From: DAOOPX01 sp964653045
Lineage (GTDB): Bacteria; Patescibacteriota; Microgenomatia; UBA1400; PJMF01
Reading direction: 5' to 3'
Assembly (NCBI GenBank): GCA_964653045.1
Contig: CAZZBW010000006.1
Span: forward strand, 1-55,155
Length of the DNA stretch: 55,155 bases
In this document: positions 47,732-53,960 of the stretch, in pieces
Numbering within the stretch: position 1 is the first letter of the stretch
Layout: each line of letters begins with the position of its first letter
Translations under genes and position numbers: made by a program
The notes under the pieces: model-generated
Databases searched by the model: none
Told to the model about the DNA's origin: nothing
What the model saw: the letters and a program-made list of their open reading frames with translations, nothing else

Positions 47732-48550
47732 CACGTTTGTTACTACCCTCGCTGCCCCACCACGAGAAATATACTCCATCGGTTGTGCCTGCTGCCAAAC
47801 ATAATCAAACAGCTGTTTTTGCATTTCGGCCAATTCAGTGTTGTATATTTCCACGCAAAAAATTTTGTCCGAATCATAAGTATAAGTAGCATAAACGTCG
47901 TTATAGATCAGCACTTCAAATCCGATCTTAAGCAGTTTGGGATCCAAGTAACGATACTCAGAGTACCTCTCCACCAACTCATCAATTTGTGTGTACTCAC
48001 CAAACTCTTTTTGGTTGGTAATGTCACGGGTGACAATTTGGTTGGCAACAAGACGAAGACGAATATCTTCGGCGAACTCGTTCGATAAAAATTCGGACAT
48101 GTGGCTCATCTCAAAAACTCGGAGTAGTTTATCGGCGCGAGTGATATTGAAACTAACTTGCTCCAAACCAGATAAACCTTCGTAGTAAAGCACTTTGGAA
48201 GATTGATCTTTGTGGGGCAAAAGCGCGGTGAGCTGGCTAACCAAACTGGGCAAAGCTTGACTCAAAGCAGCCACTTGCGCCTGCTTTTGCCCCACTAACT
48301 GCTCCAGCTTACGCGGGTGAGTCGCCCCAAATTTCATGCCTCGTTCATCAAGTTTAATCTCAACCAACTCTTTGTTTTTGACCGAATCCAGCAACCGATA
48401 GATTTTGGTTCTACCCAAGTGTAATTGACGACTCAACTCTAGAGCGCTGACATATCCATGAGTAAGAAGATAAAGATATATCTTGACTTCTTCATCAGAC
48501 AAACCGTACGGCATTACTAGATTATTTAATCTGTCTGTTTGGTCGGACAT
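47729..48550 (-). CDS. TrmB-family transcriptional regulator
   Basis: About 273 aa from ATG 48550 (an upstream in-frame start at 48577 overlaps the promoter). N-terminal winged helix (MPYGLSDEEVKIYLYLLTHGYVSALELSRQLHLGRTKIYRLLDSVKNKELVEI) of the TrmB/sugar-specific type, a coiled-coil linker and an effector-binding domain (KVLYYEGLSGLEQVSFNITRADKLLRVFEMSHM ... DKIFCVEIYN). TATATT box 8 nt before the ATG. Divergent from the EamA transporter gene with only 40 bp between, so it probably regulates it. Confidence 0.8.
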   Translation of the reverse strand: MSDQTDRLNNLVMPYGLSDEEVKIYLYLLTHGYVSALELSRQLHLGRTKIYRLLDSVKNKELVEIKLDERGMKFGATHPRKLEQLVGQKQAQVAALSQALPSLVSQLTALLPHKDQSSKVLYYEGLSGLEQVSFNITRADKLLRVFEMSHMSEFLSNEFAEDIRLRLVANQIVTRDITNQKEFGEYTQIDELVERYSEYRYLDPKLLKIGFEVLIYNDVYATYTYDSDKIFCVEIYNTELAEMQKQLFDYVWQQAQPMEYISRGGAARVVTNV

Positions 48551-48578
48551 CAGCTTGTAATATAGCACATTTATCAAC

Positions 48579-48584
48579 GATAAT
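48579..48584 (+). promoter_or_regulatory. -10 box for EamA transporter, leaderless
   Basis: GATAAT, 6 nt before ATG 48591. Faces the TATATT box of the divergent TrmB-like gene. Confidence 0.5.
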
Positions 48585-48590
48585 ACCTTA

Positions 48591-49475
48591 ATGAAAAAGC
48601 AAACTAACGGTCATTGGCGCGGCACAGGGTTGATTACTCTCTCGGCTGTATTTTTTGCCTCGTACGGAGTCTGGTCGCGGCTGATGCAAACAGACTTGGG
48701 AGAATTTTCCCAAGCTTGGACACGGGCGGCGTTTTTGTTACCAATTTTAATTATTGTTGGCGCGTTCACCAAACAGTTTAAACCAATTCAAAAGGCTGAC
48801 TGGCGCTGGTTTGGGCTGATTGGATCGATGGGCGCTCTTAATCAAGCTCCATATTACTACGCCTTTGCCCATCTACCAGTAGGACTGGCAACGTTGCTTT
48901 TCTATTCTGGCCTAACGTTGGGGGGATACATTATCGGTGCGTTATTTTTCAAAGAATTGCTTACAAAGATTAAGCTAACTTCATTAGGACTAGCGTTAAT
49001 CGGACTGATTGTGATGTTCGGCCAGGATTTTAACTCAACGTCGTTATTACCAATAGCAGCTAGTTTTGCCGCCGGAATCATGGGCGCCACTGCAGTCGTG
49101 TTTAGTAAAAAACTCAGCTCGAACTACAGTGAGCTCCAAACTATCATGAGTTACTTGGTATTAATGTTGCCAGCCAACTTAATCCTTAGCCAAATATTTA
49201 GCGAAAGTTTGCCCGCGATTACGCATTATGCGGTTTGGTTGCCGGCAATCGGCTACGCACTCAGCTTTCTCTTTGCAAACTTGACAGTGGTAGCGGGTTT
49301 CCGGTATCTAGAACCATCTGTTGGAGCATTGATTGGATTGTCGGAAGTAGTCCTGGCTGGAGTTTATGGAACATTACTATTTGCGGATAAGTTAACAGGA
49401 GTGATGCTAATCGGCAGCGCGATCGTCCTGCTGGCGATCGCGCTACCAGAATTCACAAAGTTCAAACAGCGATAA
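48591..49475 (+). CDS. EamA/DMT-family transporter
   Basis: 294 aa, ten transmembrane segments in two EamA halves. Half 1 begins GLITLSAVFFASYGVWSRLMQ; half 2 has SFAAGIMGATAVVFSKKLSSNYSELQTIM and ends with FRYLEPSVGALIGLSEVVLAGVYGTLLFADKLTGVMLIGSAIVLLAIAL, the typical family closing. Exporter or importer of small metabolites (amino acids, nucleosides). The substrate is unknown. Has a 10-bp hairpin (49416-49444). Confidence 0.9.
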   Translation: MKKQTNGHWRGTGLITLSAVFFASYGVWSRLMQTDLGEFSQAWTRAAFLLPILIIVGAFTKQFKPIQKADWRWFGLIGSMGALNQAPYYYAFAHLPVGLATLLFYSGLTLGGYIIGALFFKELLTKIKLTSLGLALIGLIVMFGQDFNSTSLLPIAASFAAGIMGATAVVFSKKLSSNYSELQTIMSYLVLMLPANLILSQIFSESLPAITHYAVWLPAIGYALSFLFANLTVVAGFRYLEPSVGALIGLSEVVLAGVYGTLLFADKLTGVMLIGSAIVLLAIALPEFTKFKQR

Positions 49476-49504
49476 TTAATCAAACACAAATACCATCTGT
49501 TTTT

Positions 49505-50062
49505 TCAATTTTCCTCTGGCAAAAGCACACTATCAATGACGTGGATCACTCCGTTGCTCGCCAAGATATCAATCCGAGCAACATTAGCGTCGTTTACTTT
49601 TATCCCAGAATCACTAACGCCAATGGTTAAATCATCCCCATTTAGAGTTGTAGCTGCGGTCAGCAATGCCACTTCGTTAGCCATCACCCGACCATCTAAC
49701 AAATGATACTTCAACACGTTTGTTAATGCTTCGGGATCAGCCAATAATTTTTCAAGACTACCTTCTGGAAGTTTGGCAAAAGCTTCATCGGTAGGAGCAA
49801 ATAAGGTAAACTCACTACTGGCCAAAACTTCACTCAAGCCCGCTGCCTCAACGGCTGTTAGTAAAGTATTGAAACTACCGGCTGCCTTGGCTACTTCTAC
49901 AAGGTTTTCTTTAGGATAAACCATTGTTGTTTCTTCTACGGGTGGTAACTCTACAGGCGTTACTTCAGTTACTTCGGTTTCAACTGGCTGCTCACCCAAG
50001 CAACCGGTCAACAAAAAAGTGCTGGCAATAACCAAGCCAAGAGAGAAGAATATTTTCTTCAT
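49505..50062 (-). CDS. Fasciclin-domain lipoprotein
   Basis: 185 aa. Lipoprotein signal MKKIFFSLGLVIASTFLLTGC (lipobox LTGC), a Glu/Val/Pro linker, and one FAS1 domain: NLVEVAKAAGSFNTLLTAVEAAGLSEVLASSEFTLFAPTDEAFAKLPEGSLEKLL ... LLDGRVMANEV ... VNDANVARIDILASNGVIHVIDSVLLP. Surface adhesion module. A full GGAGG ribosome-binding site precedes the ATG. Confidence 0.93.
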   Translation of the reverse strand: MKKIFFSLGLVIASTFLLTGCLGEQPVETEVTEVTPVELPPVEETTMVYPKENLVEVAKAAGSFNTLLTAVEAAGLSEVLASSEFTLFAPTDEAFAKLPEGSLEKLLADPEALTNVLKYHLLDGRVMANEVALLTAATTLNGDDLTIGVSDSGIKVNDANVARIDILASNGVIHVIDSVLLPEEN

Positions 50063-50154
50063 CTTGTCCTCCTTTTTTTCTAAATACTACGAAACTTTTA
50101 CTAATATTTATTTATAACATAATGCGTCATACCTACCAAACCCAAAACATAATA

Positions 50155-50183
50155 ATGACAGGAGTTACATGTTGTGTTACAAT
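50155..50183 (+). promoter_or_regulatory. Promoter of rplJL
   Basis: ATGACA (50155-50160), 17-bp spacer, TACAAT (50178-50183). The transcript would start near 50190, giving a leader of about 110 nt before rplJ. Confidence 0.55.
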
Positions 50184-50189
50184 CCTCAA

Positions 50190-50259
50190 CGTCCCAAGAC
50201 AGCGCGCACGCTAGTAAGTCGCGCCGAGGAAAAATTTAGCTAAATTTTCCTTTTTTTTT
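50190..50259 (+). promoter_or_regulatory. rplJ leader with attenuator terminator
   Basis: A hairpin with GGAAAA/TTTTCC and TTTA/TAAA strands (50228-50250, one bulged A) followed by nine T (50251-50259) lies in the leader before rplJ. Upstream, AAGACAG (50196-50202) resembles the core of known L10-leader RNAs. It suggests that L10(L12) controls read-through. The terminator is clear, the L10-binding part is only a suggestion. Confidence 0.5.
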
Positions 50260-50297
50260 CGTTTTTGGGTAAGAGTAGAATTTGTGGAAATATAATT

Positions 50298-50810
50298 ATG
50301 CCAAATCAACACAACCAACAACAAGTTGAGTTAATCAAAGAAAAATTGGGTAAAGCGAAATCAGCAGTAATCGTAGATTACGCTGGCACCAGTGTTAACG
50401 ACCAGGTCCAGTTACGCCGTGCGATTACGCAGTCGGGTGGAGAAATTCTAGTCACAAAAAACACCCTGATTGATATTGCCGCTGGCAAGGGTAAACTCAG
50501 CGATTCGCTCACGGGGATGAATGCCATTGTGTTTTCTTACGAAGATGAAGTGGCTGCGATCAAAGCGGTGGTTGGCTTTCATGACGATAAAGAAAAACTC
50601 CAAATTAAACAAGGTTTAGTTGCTGACAAGGTTTTGTCGGCGAACGAAGTGACCGAGTTAAGCAAGCTACCAAATAAGCAGCAATTAGTCGCCAATTTGC
50701 TATCCGTTCTTCAGGGACCAGCGCGAAATATCCTCGGCGTACTAACTGCCGGACCACGCAATTTAGTGTATGCCCTTAAGGCAATTGCGGATAAACAACC
50801 AGCAAATTAA
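50298..50810 (+). CDS. rplJ: Ribosomal protein uL10
   Basis: About 170 aa from ATG 50298 (the frame is open from TTG 50265, which is not a likely start). QQVELIKEKLGKAKSAVIVDYAGTSVNDQVQLRRAITQSGGEILVTKNTLIDIA, VVGFHDDKEKLQIKQGLVADKVLSANEVTELSKLPNKQQLVANLLSVLQGPARNILGVL match the family. Forms the stalk base with L12. Located 6.8 kb from rplA, not directly next to it as is usual. Confidence 0.95.
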   Translation: MPNQHNQQQVELIKEKLGKAKSAVIVDYAGTSVNDQVQLRRAITQSGGEILVTKNTLIDIAAGKGKLSDSLTGMNAIVFSYEDEVAAIKAVVGFHDDKEKLQIKQGLVADKVLSANEVTELSKLPNKQQLVANLLSVLQGPARNILGVLTAGPRNLVYALKAIADKQPAN

Positions 50811-50861
50811 TTACGATTTAAATCAAGTATTAACTTAGTAATAATTAAAAAAGGAGAAAAA

Positions 50862-51281
50862 ATGTCAGAAGAAACTAAAAAAGACAAAAAAACTCTTTCG
50901 GCCAAAGTCGAGAAAATCGTCACCGCCGTTAAAGATCTCTCACTTCTGGAAGTTTCCGAGCTGGTTAAAGCTTTGGAAGAAGAGTTCGGCGTCAGCGCCG
51001 CAGCTCCAGTGATGGCCATGGGCGCCATGCCTGCGGCTGGCGCAGCCGCAGCTCCAGCAGAAGAGCAAACTGAGTTTGATGTCATCCTCAAAGATGCTGG
51101 CTCCAATAAAATTGGTGCCATCAAGGCAGTTCGCGCCCTCAAACCAGATTTAGGTTTGGGCGATGCCAAGACTTTTGTTGAGTCGGCACCAAAAACCGTG
51201 CTTGAAGGCGCCAAAAAGGTTGACGCCGAAGCAGCCAAAAAAGCTTTGGAAGAAGCTGGCTGTGTCGTCGAGCTCAAGTAA
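50862..51281 (+). CDS. rplL: Ribosomal protein bL12 (L7/L12)
   Basis: 139 aa. N-terminal dimerisation helices (SAKVEKIVTAVKDLSLLEVSELVKALEEEFGV), Ala-rich hinge (AAPVMAMGAMPAAGAAAAPAEEQ) and C-terminal domain (TEFDVILKDAGSNKIGAIKAVRALKPDLGLGDAKTFVESAPKTVLEGAKKVDAEAAKKALEEAGCVVELK). Multi-copy stalk protein recruiting translation GTPases. AAGGAG ribosome-binding site. Strong terminator follows. Confidence 0.97.
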   Translation: MSEETKKDKKTLSAKVEKIVTAVKDLSLLEVSELVKALEEEFGVSAAAPVMAMGAMPAAGAAAAPAEEQTEFDVILKDAGSNKIGAIKAVRALKPDLGLGDAKTFVESAPKTVLEGAKKVDAEAAKKALEEAGCVVELK

Positions 51282-51301
51282 TTTTAATTTGTCTGAAAAT
51301 C

Positions 51302-51332
51302 ATCAGCCCCGCCATCGGCGGGGCTGATTTTA
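51302..51332 (+). terminator. Terminator of rplJL
   Basis: ATCAGCCCCGCC (51302-51313), loop ATC, GGCGGGGCTGAT (51317-51328), then TTTATTT. The core CCCGCCATCGGCGGG is identical (reverse-complemented) to the hairpin inside the broken tRNA-Trp copy at 31051-31067. Confidence 0.8.
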
Positions 51333-51410
51333 TTTAACCTGATTCTTTCCCTTTACCAAGTGATAACTTTAAGTTTTATACTTATTTGTTTAAATCTACA
51401 TTTGAAATTA

Positions 51411-51917
51411 TCAAATCAACCAACGCGCCACAATTCCCAAAGCTAAAAAGCGCAATAGTTTGCCTGCAAAGGTTGGTAACAAGTAATATCGGTAAGAAAA
51501 GCCTAGATAACCTACTGTCCCTCCGATAAAATCAAGTGGAAAAGGAACAAGAGAAATTGCAAATAAGCCTGGGCGACCGTGGCGCGCCATCCAGTGGCGC
51601 GCCCACTCAGATCTTTTCCCCGGCTTGAAAACATCCTGACCACTTTTCCCCATCACATAAACCACCGAGTCGTTTAACGACATGCCGCAGGCAGACACCA
51701 GTGCAAGTAACAAAACATTAAAATGTTGCGCCATCAGCGGAACTAACAGCGTCCCAGGACCAAAGAGATTGAACAAAAACACTCCAGGATAACCAAATTG
51801 AGCATAGTAAGCTGGATCAAGTGCAATAAATAAAGTCAAAACGATAAAAACTGCCCCAAGCACCAATAGCACCCGATTAATTAACTTTGCTGAAAGTAGC
51901 TGACCAAATATTGACAT
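51411..51917 (-). CDS. VTT/DedA-like (YqaA-type) membrane protein
   Basis: 168 aa with four or five membrane segments. The VTT-domain pattern shows in FGYPGVFLFNLFGPGTLLVPLMAQHFNVLLLALVSACGMSLNDSVVYVMGKSGQDVF and ARHGRPGLFAISLVPFPLDFIGGTVGYLGFSYRYYLLPTFAGKLLRFLALG (the reentrant loop with F/VPxPxD instead of the common R). Family members move lipids across membranes. Shorter than DedA, nearest to YqaA. Confidence 0.75.
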   Translation of the reverse strand: MSIFGQLLSAKLINRVLLVLGAVFIVLTLFIALDPAYYAQFGYPGVFLFNLFGPGTLLVPLMAQHFNVLLLALVSACGMSLNDSVVYVMGKSGQDVFKPGKRSEWARHWMARHGRPGLFAISLVPFPLDFIGGTVGYLGFSYRYYLLPTFAGKLLRFLALGIVARWLI

Positions 51918-51936
51918 GGGTTCTTATCTGGGAAAA

Positions 51937-52230
51937 TTAATCTTCATCCCCTACTCCACCGCACCCTGCGCAAGCAGCGCAACTACCTGAGCAACTTACG
52001 TCATCGTCTTCATCCAGATCAATCACTGCCACCTTGCGCCGCTGGCCTTTTTCATCGTAGGCATACATTTCTCCTGGTTCTTCTTCCTCTACCTTAAACT
52101 TGCGATGGTTGCCACTGCAGGTCCCATCTGGATTACTGGTCAAACCACAACGGCAAACCCAAACTGAATCGCCGGATTTTGTCTTGACTTCAACCGGTGA
52201 AGTTGCTGTTTTAATCACACTCCTGGCCAT
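51937..52230 (-). CDS. CDGSH-type iron-sulfur protein with Cys-rich tail
   Basis: 97 aa. VWVCRCGLTSNPDGTCSGNHRKF fits the CDGSH pattern CxCxxS/T...P..C-x-G-x-H (three Cys and one His bind a 2Fe-2S cluster), with SGNH in place of DGSH. A charged linker is followed by a second Cys cluster VSCSGSCAACAGCGG at the C-terminus, an unusual addition that could hold another metal. AGGAGG ribosome-binding site before the ATG. Confidence 0.75.
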   Translation of the reverse strand: MARSVIKTATSPVEVKTKSGDSVWVCRCGLTSNPDGTCSGNHRKFKVEEEEPGEMYAYDEKGQRRKVAVIDLDEDDDVSCSGSCAACAGCGGVGDED

Positions 52231-52366
52231 TTCTTCCTCCTTTTGTTACAGACAGTAATTTTAACACAAATTGGCTATTGACCCAGTTGCACTTAGTCTG
52301 CTACCTTAGATAGTGCTAAGTCATTTTTAGCAAGTATTAGATATAGTCTGAACAAAGGGAAATTAT

Positions 52367-52651
52367 ATGAGCACCGATCCCGTCATAGATACCACTAGCG
52401 TAGACAAAGTAGACCAAGAACGCCGCACGGGTCGCGCTGCTGACGCCAGCAAACTGAATATTAACAACTTACCTGACTTACTCACAGTCCGCGAAGTCGC
52501 AGATTTACTCCGAGTGTCGCCGCTGACGATCAAGCGTTGGGGCAAACGCGGCAAACTGCCTGCCATCAGAATTAACTCCCGTGGCGACAGACGTTACAAA
52601 AAAGAAGCCGTACTCTGGCTCCTTGGTGTTTCTCCAGAAGAAAATGAGTAG
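52367..52651 (+). CDS. Small MerR/excisionase-type DNA-binding protein
   Basis: 94 aa. Disordered N-terminal 35 residues, then DLLTVREVADLLRVSPLTIKRWGKRGKLPAIRINSRGDRRYKKEAVLWLLG, a helix-turn-helix plus wing of the excisionase/MerR-like (HTH_17) type. Such proteins may be transcription regulators or phage excisionases, but no integrase lies nearby, so a regulator is more likely. AAGGGA ribosome-binding site upstream. Confidence 0.8.
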   Translation: MSTDPVIDTTSVDKVDQERRTGRAADASKLNINNLPDLLTVREVADLLRVSPLTIKRWGKRGKLPAIRINSRGDRRYKKEAVLWLLGVSPEENE

Positions 52652-52677
52652 CACTTCTCTATTGATATAATCGAGTT

Positions 52678-53055
52678 GTGGCAAATAAAGAAATTGACAG
52701 AAAAAAACTCGATTTTGTTCATCGAGAGCTCTTACCCGAAGTGCAATTTCTTGCTGGCTTGATTTCAGGCTCATTTGTCCTACAGTTGCTCCATAACTCT
52801 GAAAACATGCCTGCAACAATTCAACCATTAATTGGATTTATTGAAAAAATTCCAAACCACAGAATCAGCATGTGGATCGTAACACTGATTGCATTTGTGG
52901 GTTCTGTTGACGGTGCCCGCAGAATTATTGTTGATCAACTTCCGTTTTATCGGGCATATATTCAAGTTTTTCTTTTCGGACAAAAATTTGAAGATGTAGA
53001 TGATTCTGGTCAATTGGGCTCAGGCGAACAGGCTGAGCCAAACAAACTTGATTAA
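52678..53055 (+). CDS. Small membrane-associated protein, unknown
   Basis: 125 aa, GTG start with TATAAT (52666-52671) only 6 nt upstream. Two hydrophobic stretches (VQFLAGLISGSFVLQLL and ISMWIVTLIAFVGSVDGA) and a polar, acidic C-terminus (KFEDVDDSGQLGSGEQAEPNKLD). Its last 36 nt overlap the 3' end of the convergent glycosyltransferase gene. No family recognised. Confidence 0.5.
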   Translation: MANKEIDRKKLDFVHRELLPEVQFLAGLISGSFVLQLLHNSENMPATIQPLIGFIEKIPNHRISMWIVTLIAFVGSVDGARRIIVDQLPFYRAYIQVFLFGQKFEDVDDSGQLGSGEQAEPNKLD

Positions 53056-53838
53056 TCGCAGTTGGCGCTTGATTCGCCGCGGCTGCTGAATCAAGCGCCA
53101 CAACCACTCAAGACCCAACTGACGAAGAAATTTTGGCGCGCGTGGCAGCGCGCCAGTCAGCATGTCAAAAGTCCCCCCCACCGCCATTACCAACCTTACT
53201 CCTGCTTGTTCCAACCACAGGCGATTCGTCTCAATCCAGATCTCTTGTCTGGGGGCACCCAAGGCGACAAAAACCAGCTTTGGTTTGAGTTGCCGAACTA
53301 CTTCTCGGATACGTAACTCTTCAGCCGGTTTTGGCTGGACAAAATTTTGATAACCTTCCAGCCACGCGATTGATCCTTTGAGGCTCTGAGCTGAAACAAT
53401 CTTTTTTTCTGCTGCCTCTATGATTTCTAAACTTAATTCTTGTTCGCCGCTTGTTTTTTCTAACTTCACAGTTTTACCTGCATAATTTTTTCCGCCAATA
53501 ATCAACACCGGCCAAGAATTAACAGATGATAACCTTAATAGCTCTGAGACTAAATCAACACCAGCAATTTTATGTTTAATCGTCTGAATGTTTGGCTTGG
53601 TTTGGCTCAGCCAAACCAAGCCAACTCCGTCTGGTAATAAATAATCAAACTTGCGCAAAGTTGTGGCAAACTTCTCATCTTCAAACGCCTGCACCAACTG
53701 CTCCGGATTGGGAGTAGCAATTGTCAATATTTGCTGCGTTGCTCGATCTCGCTTAATAATAGAATTTAGCTCATCCACCAGCTGGGGCATGATTCCCCGA
53801 TAAAACTGAAACTGGTCCACAAAATTCGAAAAATTCAT
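53020..53838 (-). CDS. WecG/TagA/CpsF-family glycosyltransferase
   Basis: 272 aa. GT26 landmarks: QILTIATPNPEQLVQAFEDEKF, YLLPDGVGLVWLSQ, VSELLRLSSVNSWPVLIIGG, and the very typical LVFVALGAPRQEIWIE ... VRLVMAVGGTFDMLTG followed by RAPKFLRQLGLEWLWRLIQQPRRIKR. Adds an acetylamino-sugar (ManNAc type) to lipid-linked GlcNAc in teichoic-acid or surface-glycan synthesis. TATAAT 7 nt before the ATG. Contains hairpins at 53063-53100 and 53592-53624. Confidence 0.9.
   Translation of the reverse strand: MNFSNFVDQFQFYRGIMPQLVDELNSIIKRDRATQQILTIATPNPEQLVQAFEDEKFATTLRKFDYLLPDGVGLVWLSQTKPNIQTIKHKIAGVDLVSELLRLSSVNSWPVLIIGGKNYAGKTVKLEKTSGEQELSLEIIEAAEKKIVSAQSLKGSIAWLEGYQNFVQPKPAEELRIREVVRQLKPKLVFVALGAPRQEIWIETNRLWLEQAGVRLVMAVGGTFDMLTGALPRAPKFLRQLGLEWLWRLIQQPRRIKRQLRLIKFVWLSLFA
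53063..53100. repeat. Intragenic perfect inverted repeat, 13-bp arms
   Basis: TGGCGCTTGATTC (53063-53075), 12-nt loop, exact complement 53088-53100, at the 3' end of the WecG/TagA gene. Confidence 0.9.
53592..53624. repeat. Intragenic perfect inverted repeat, 15-bp arms
   Basis: TTGGCTTGGTTTGGC (53592-53606), loop TCA, exact complement 53610-53624, on the GLVWLSQTKPN region of the WecG/TagA gene. Confidence 0.92.
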
Positions 53839-53895
53839 TGACTCAATTATATCCTAAATTGAATCGTGATACTCAATAATGGCCACAATTCCGCA

Positions 53896-53924
53896 TTGCA
53901 AAACTAGGAAATTTCGGCTATTAT
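53896..53924 (+). promoter_or_regulatory. Promoter of SRPBCC-MarR gene
   Basis: TTGCAA (53896-53901), 17-bp spacer, TATTAT (53919-53924). The predicted start of transcription (about 53931) falls inside the first half of operator copy A. Confidence 0.5.
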
Positions 53925-53959
53925 AAGTGCACTTGGTATTTTAGTAAGTACGCTTATAA
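53925..53959. promoter_or_regulatory. Two-site operator, copy A
   Basis: AAGTGCACTT (53925-53934, a perfect palindrome) and AAGTACGCTT (53946-53955), centres 21 bp apart, joined by GGTATTTTAGT and followed by ATAA. TATTATAAG / CTTATAATA form a further 9-bp inverted repeat around the whole. It covers the transcription start of the SRPBCC-MarR gene: probable autoregulation. Copy B is at 30780-30814. Confidence 0.6.
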
Positions 53960-53960
53960 T

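Noticed and set aside
52367..52651. Excisionase of a prophage
   Set aside because: No integrase, phage gene or att site nearby; the small HTH is more likely a host regulator.
192..53624. DNA-uptake sequences or rho-independent terminators as the reason for the hairpins
   Set aside because: The arms do not share a common word, most lie in the middle of genes, and no T-tract follows them.
192..53624. Assembly artefacts as the cause of the hairpins
   Set aside because: They keep reading frames and encode conserved motifs (for example NadD WLLPAKRH), so they are likely real, though read data were not available.
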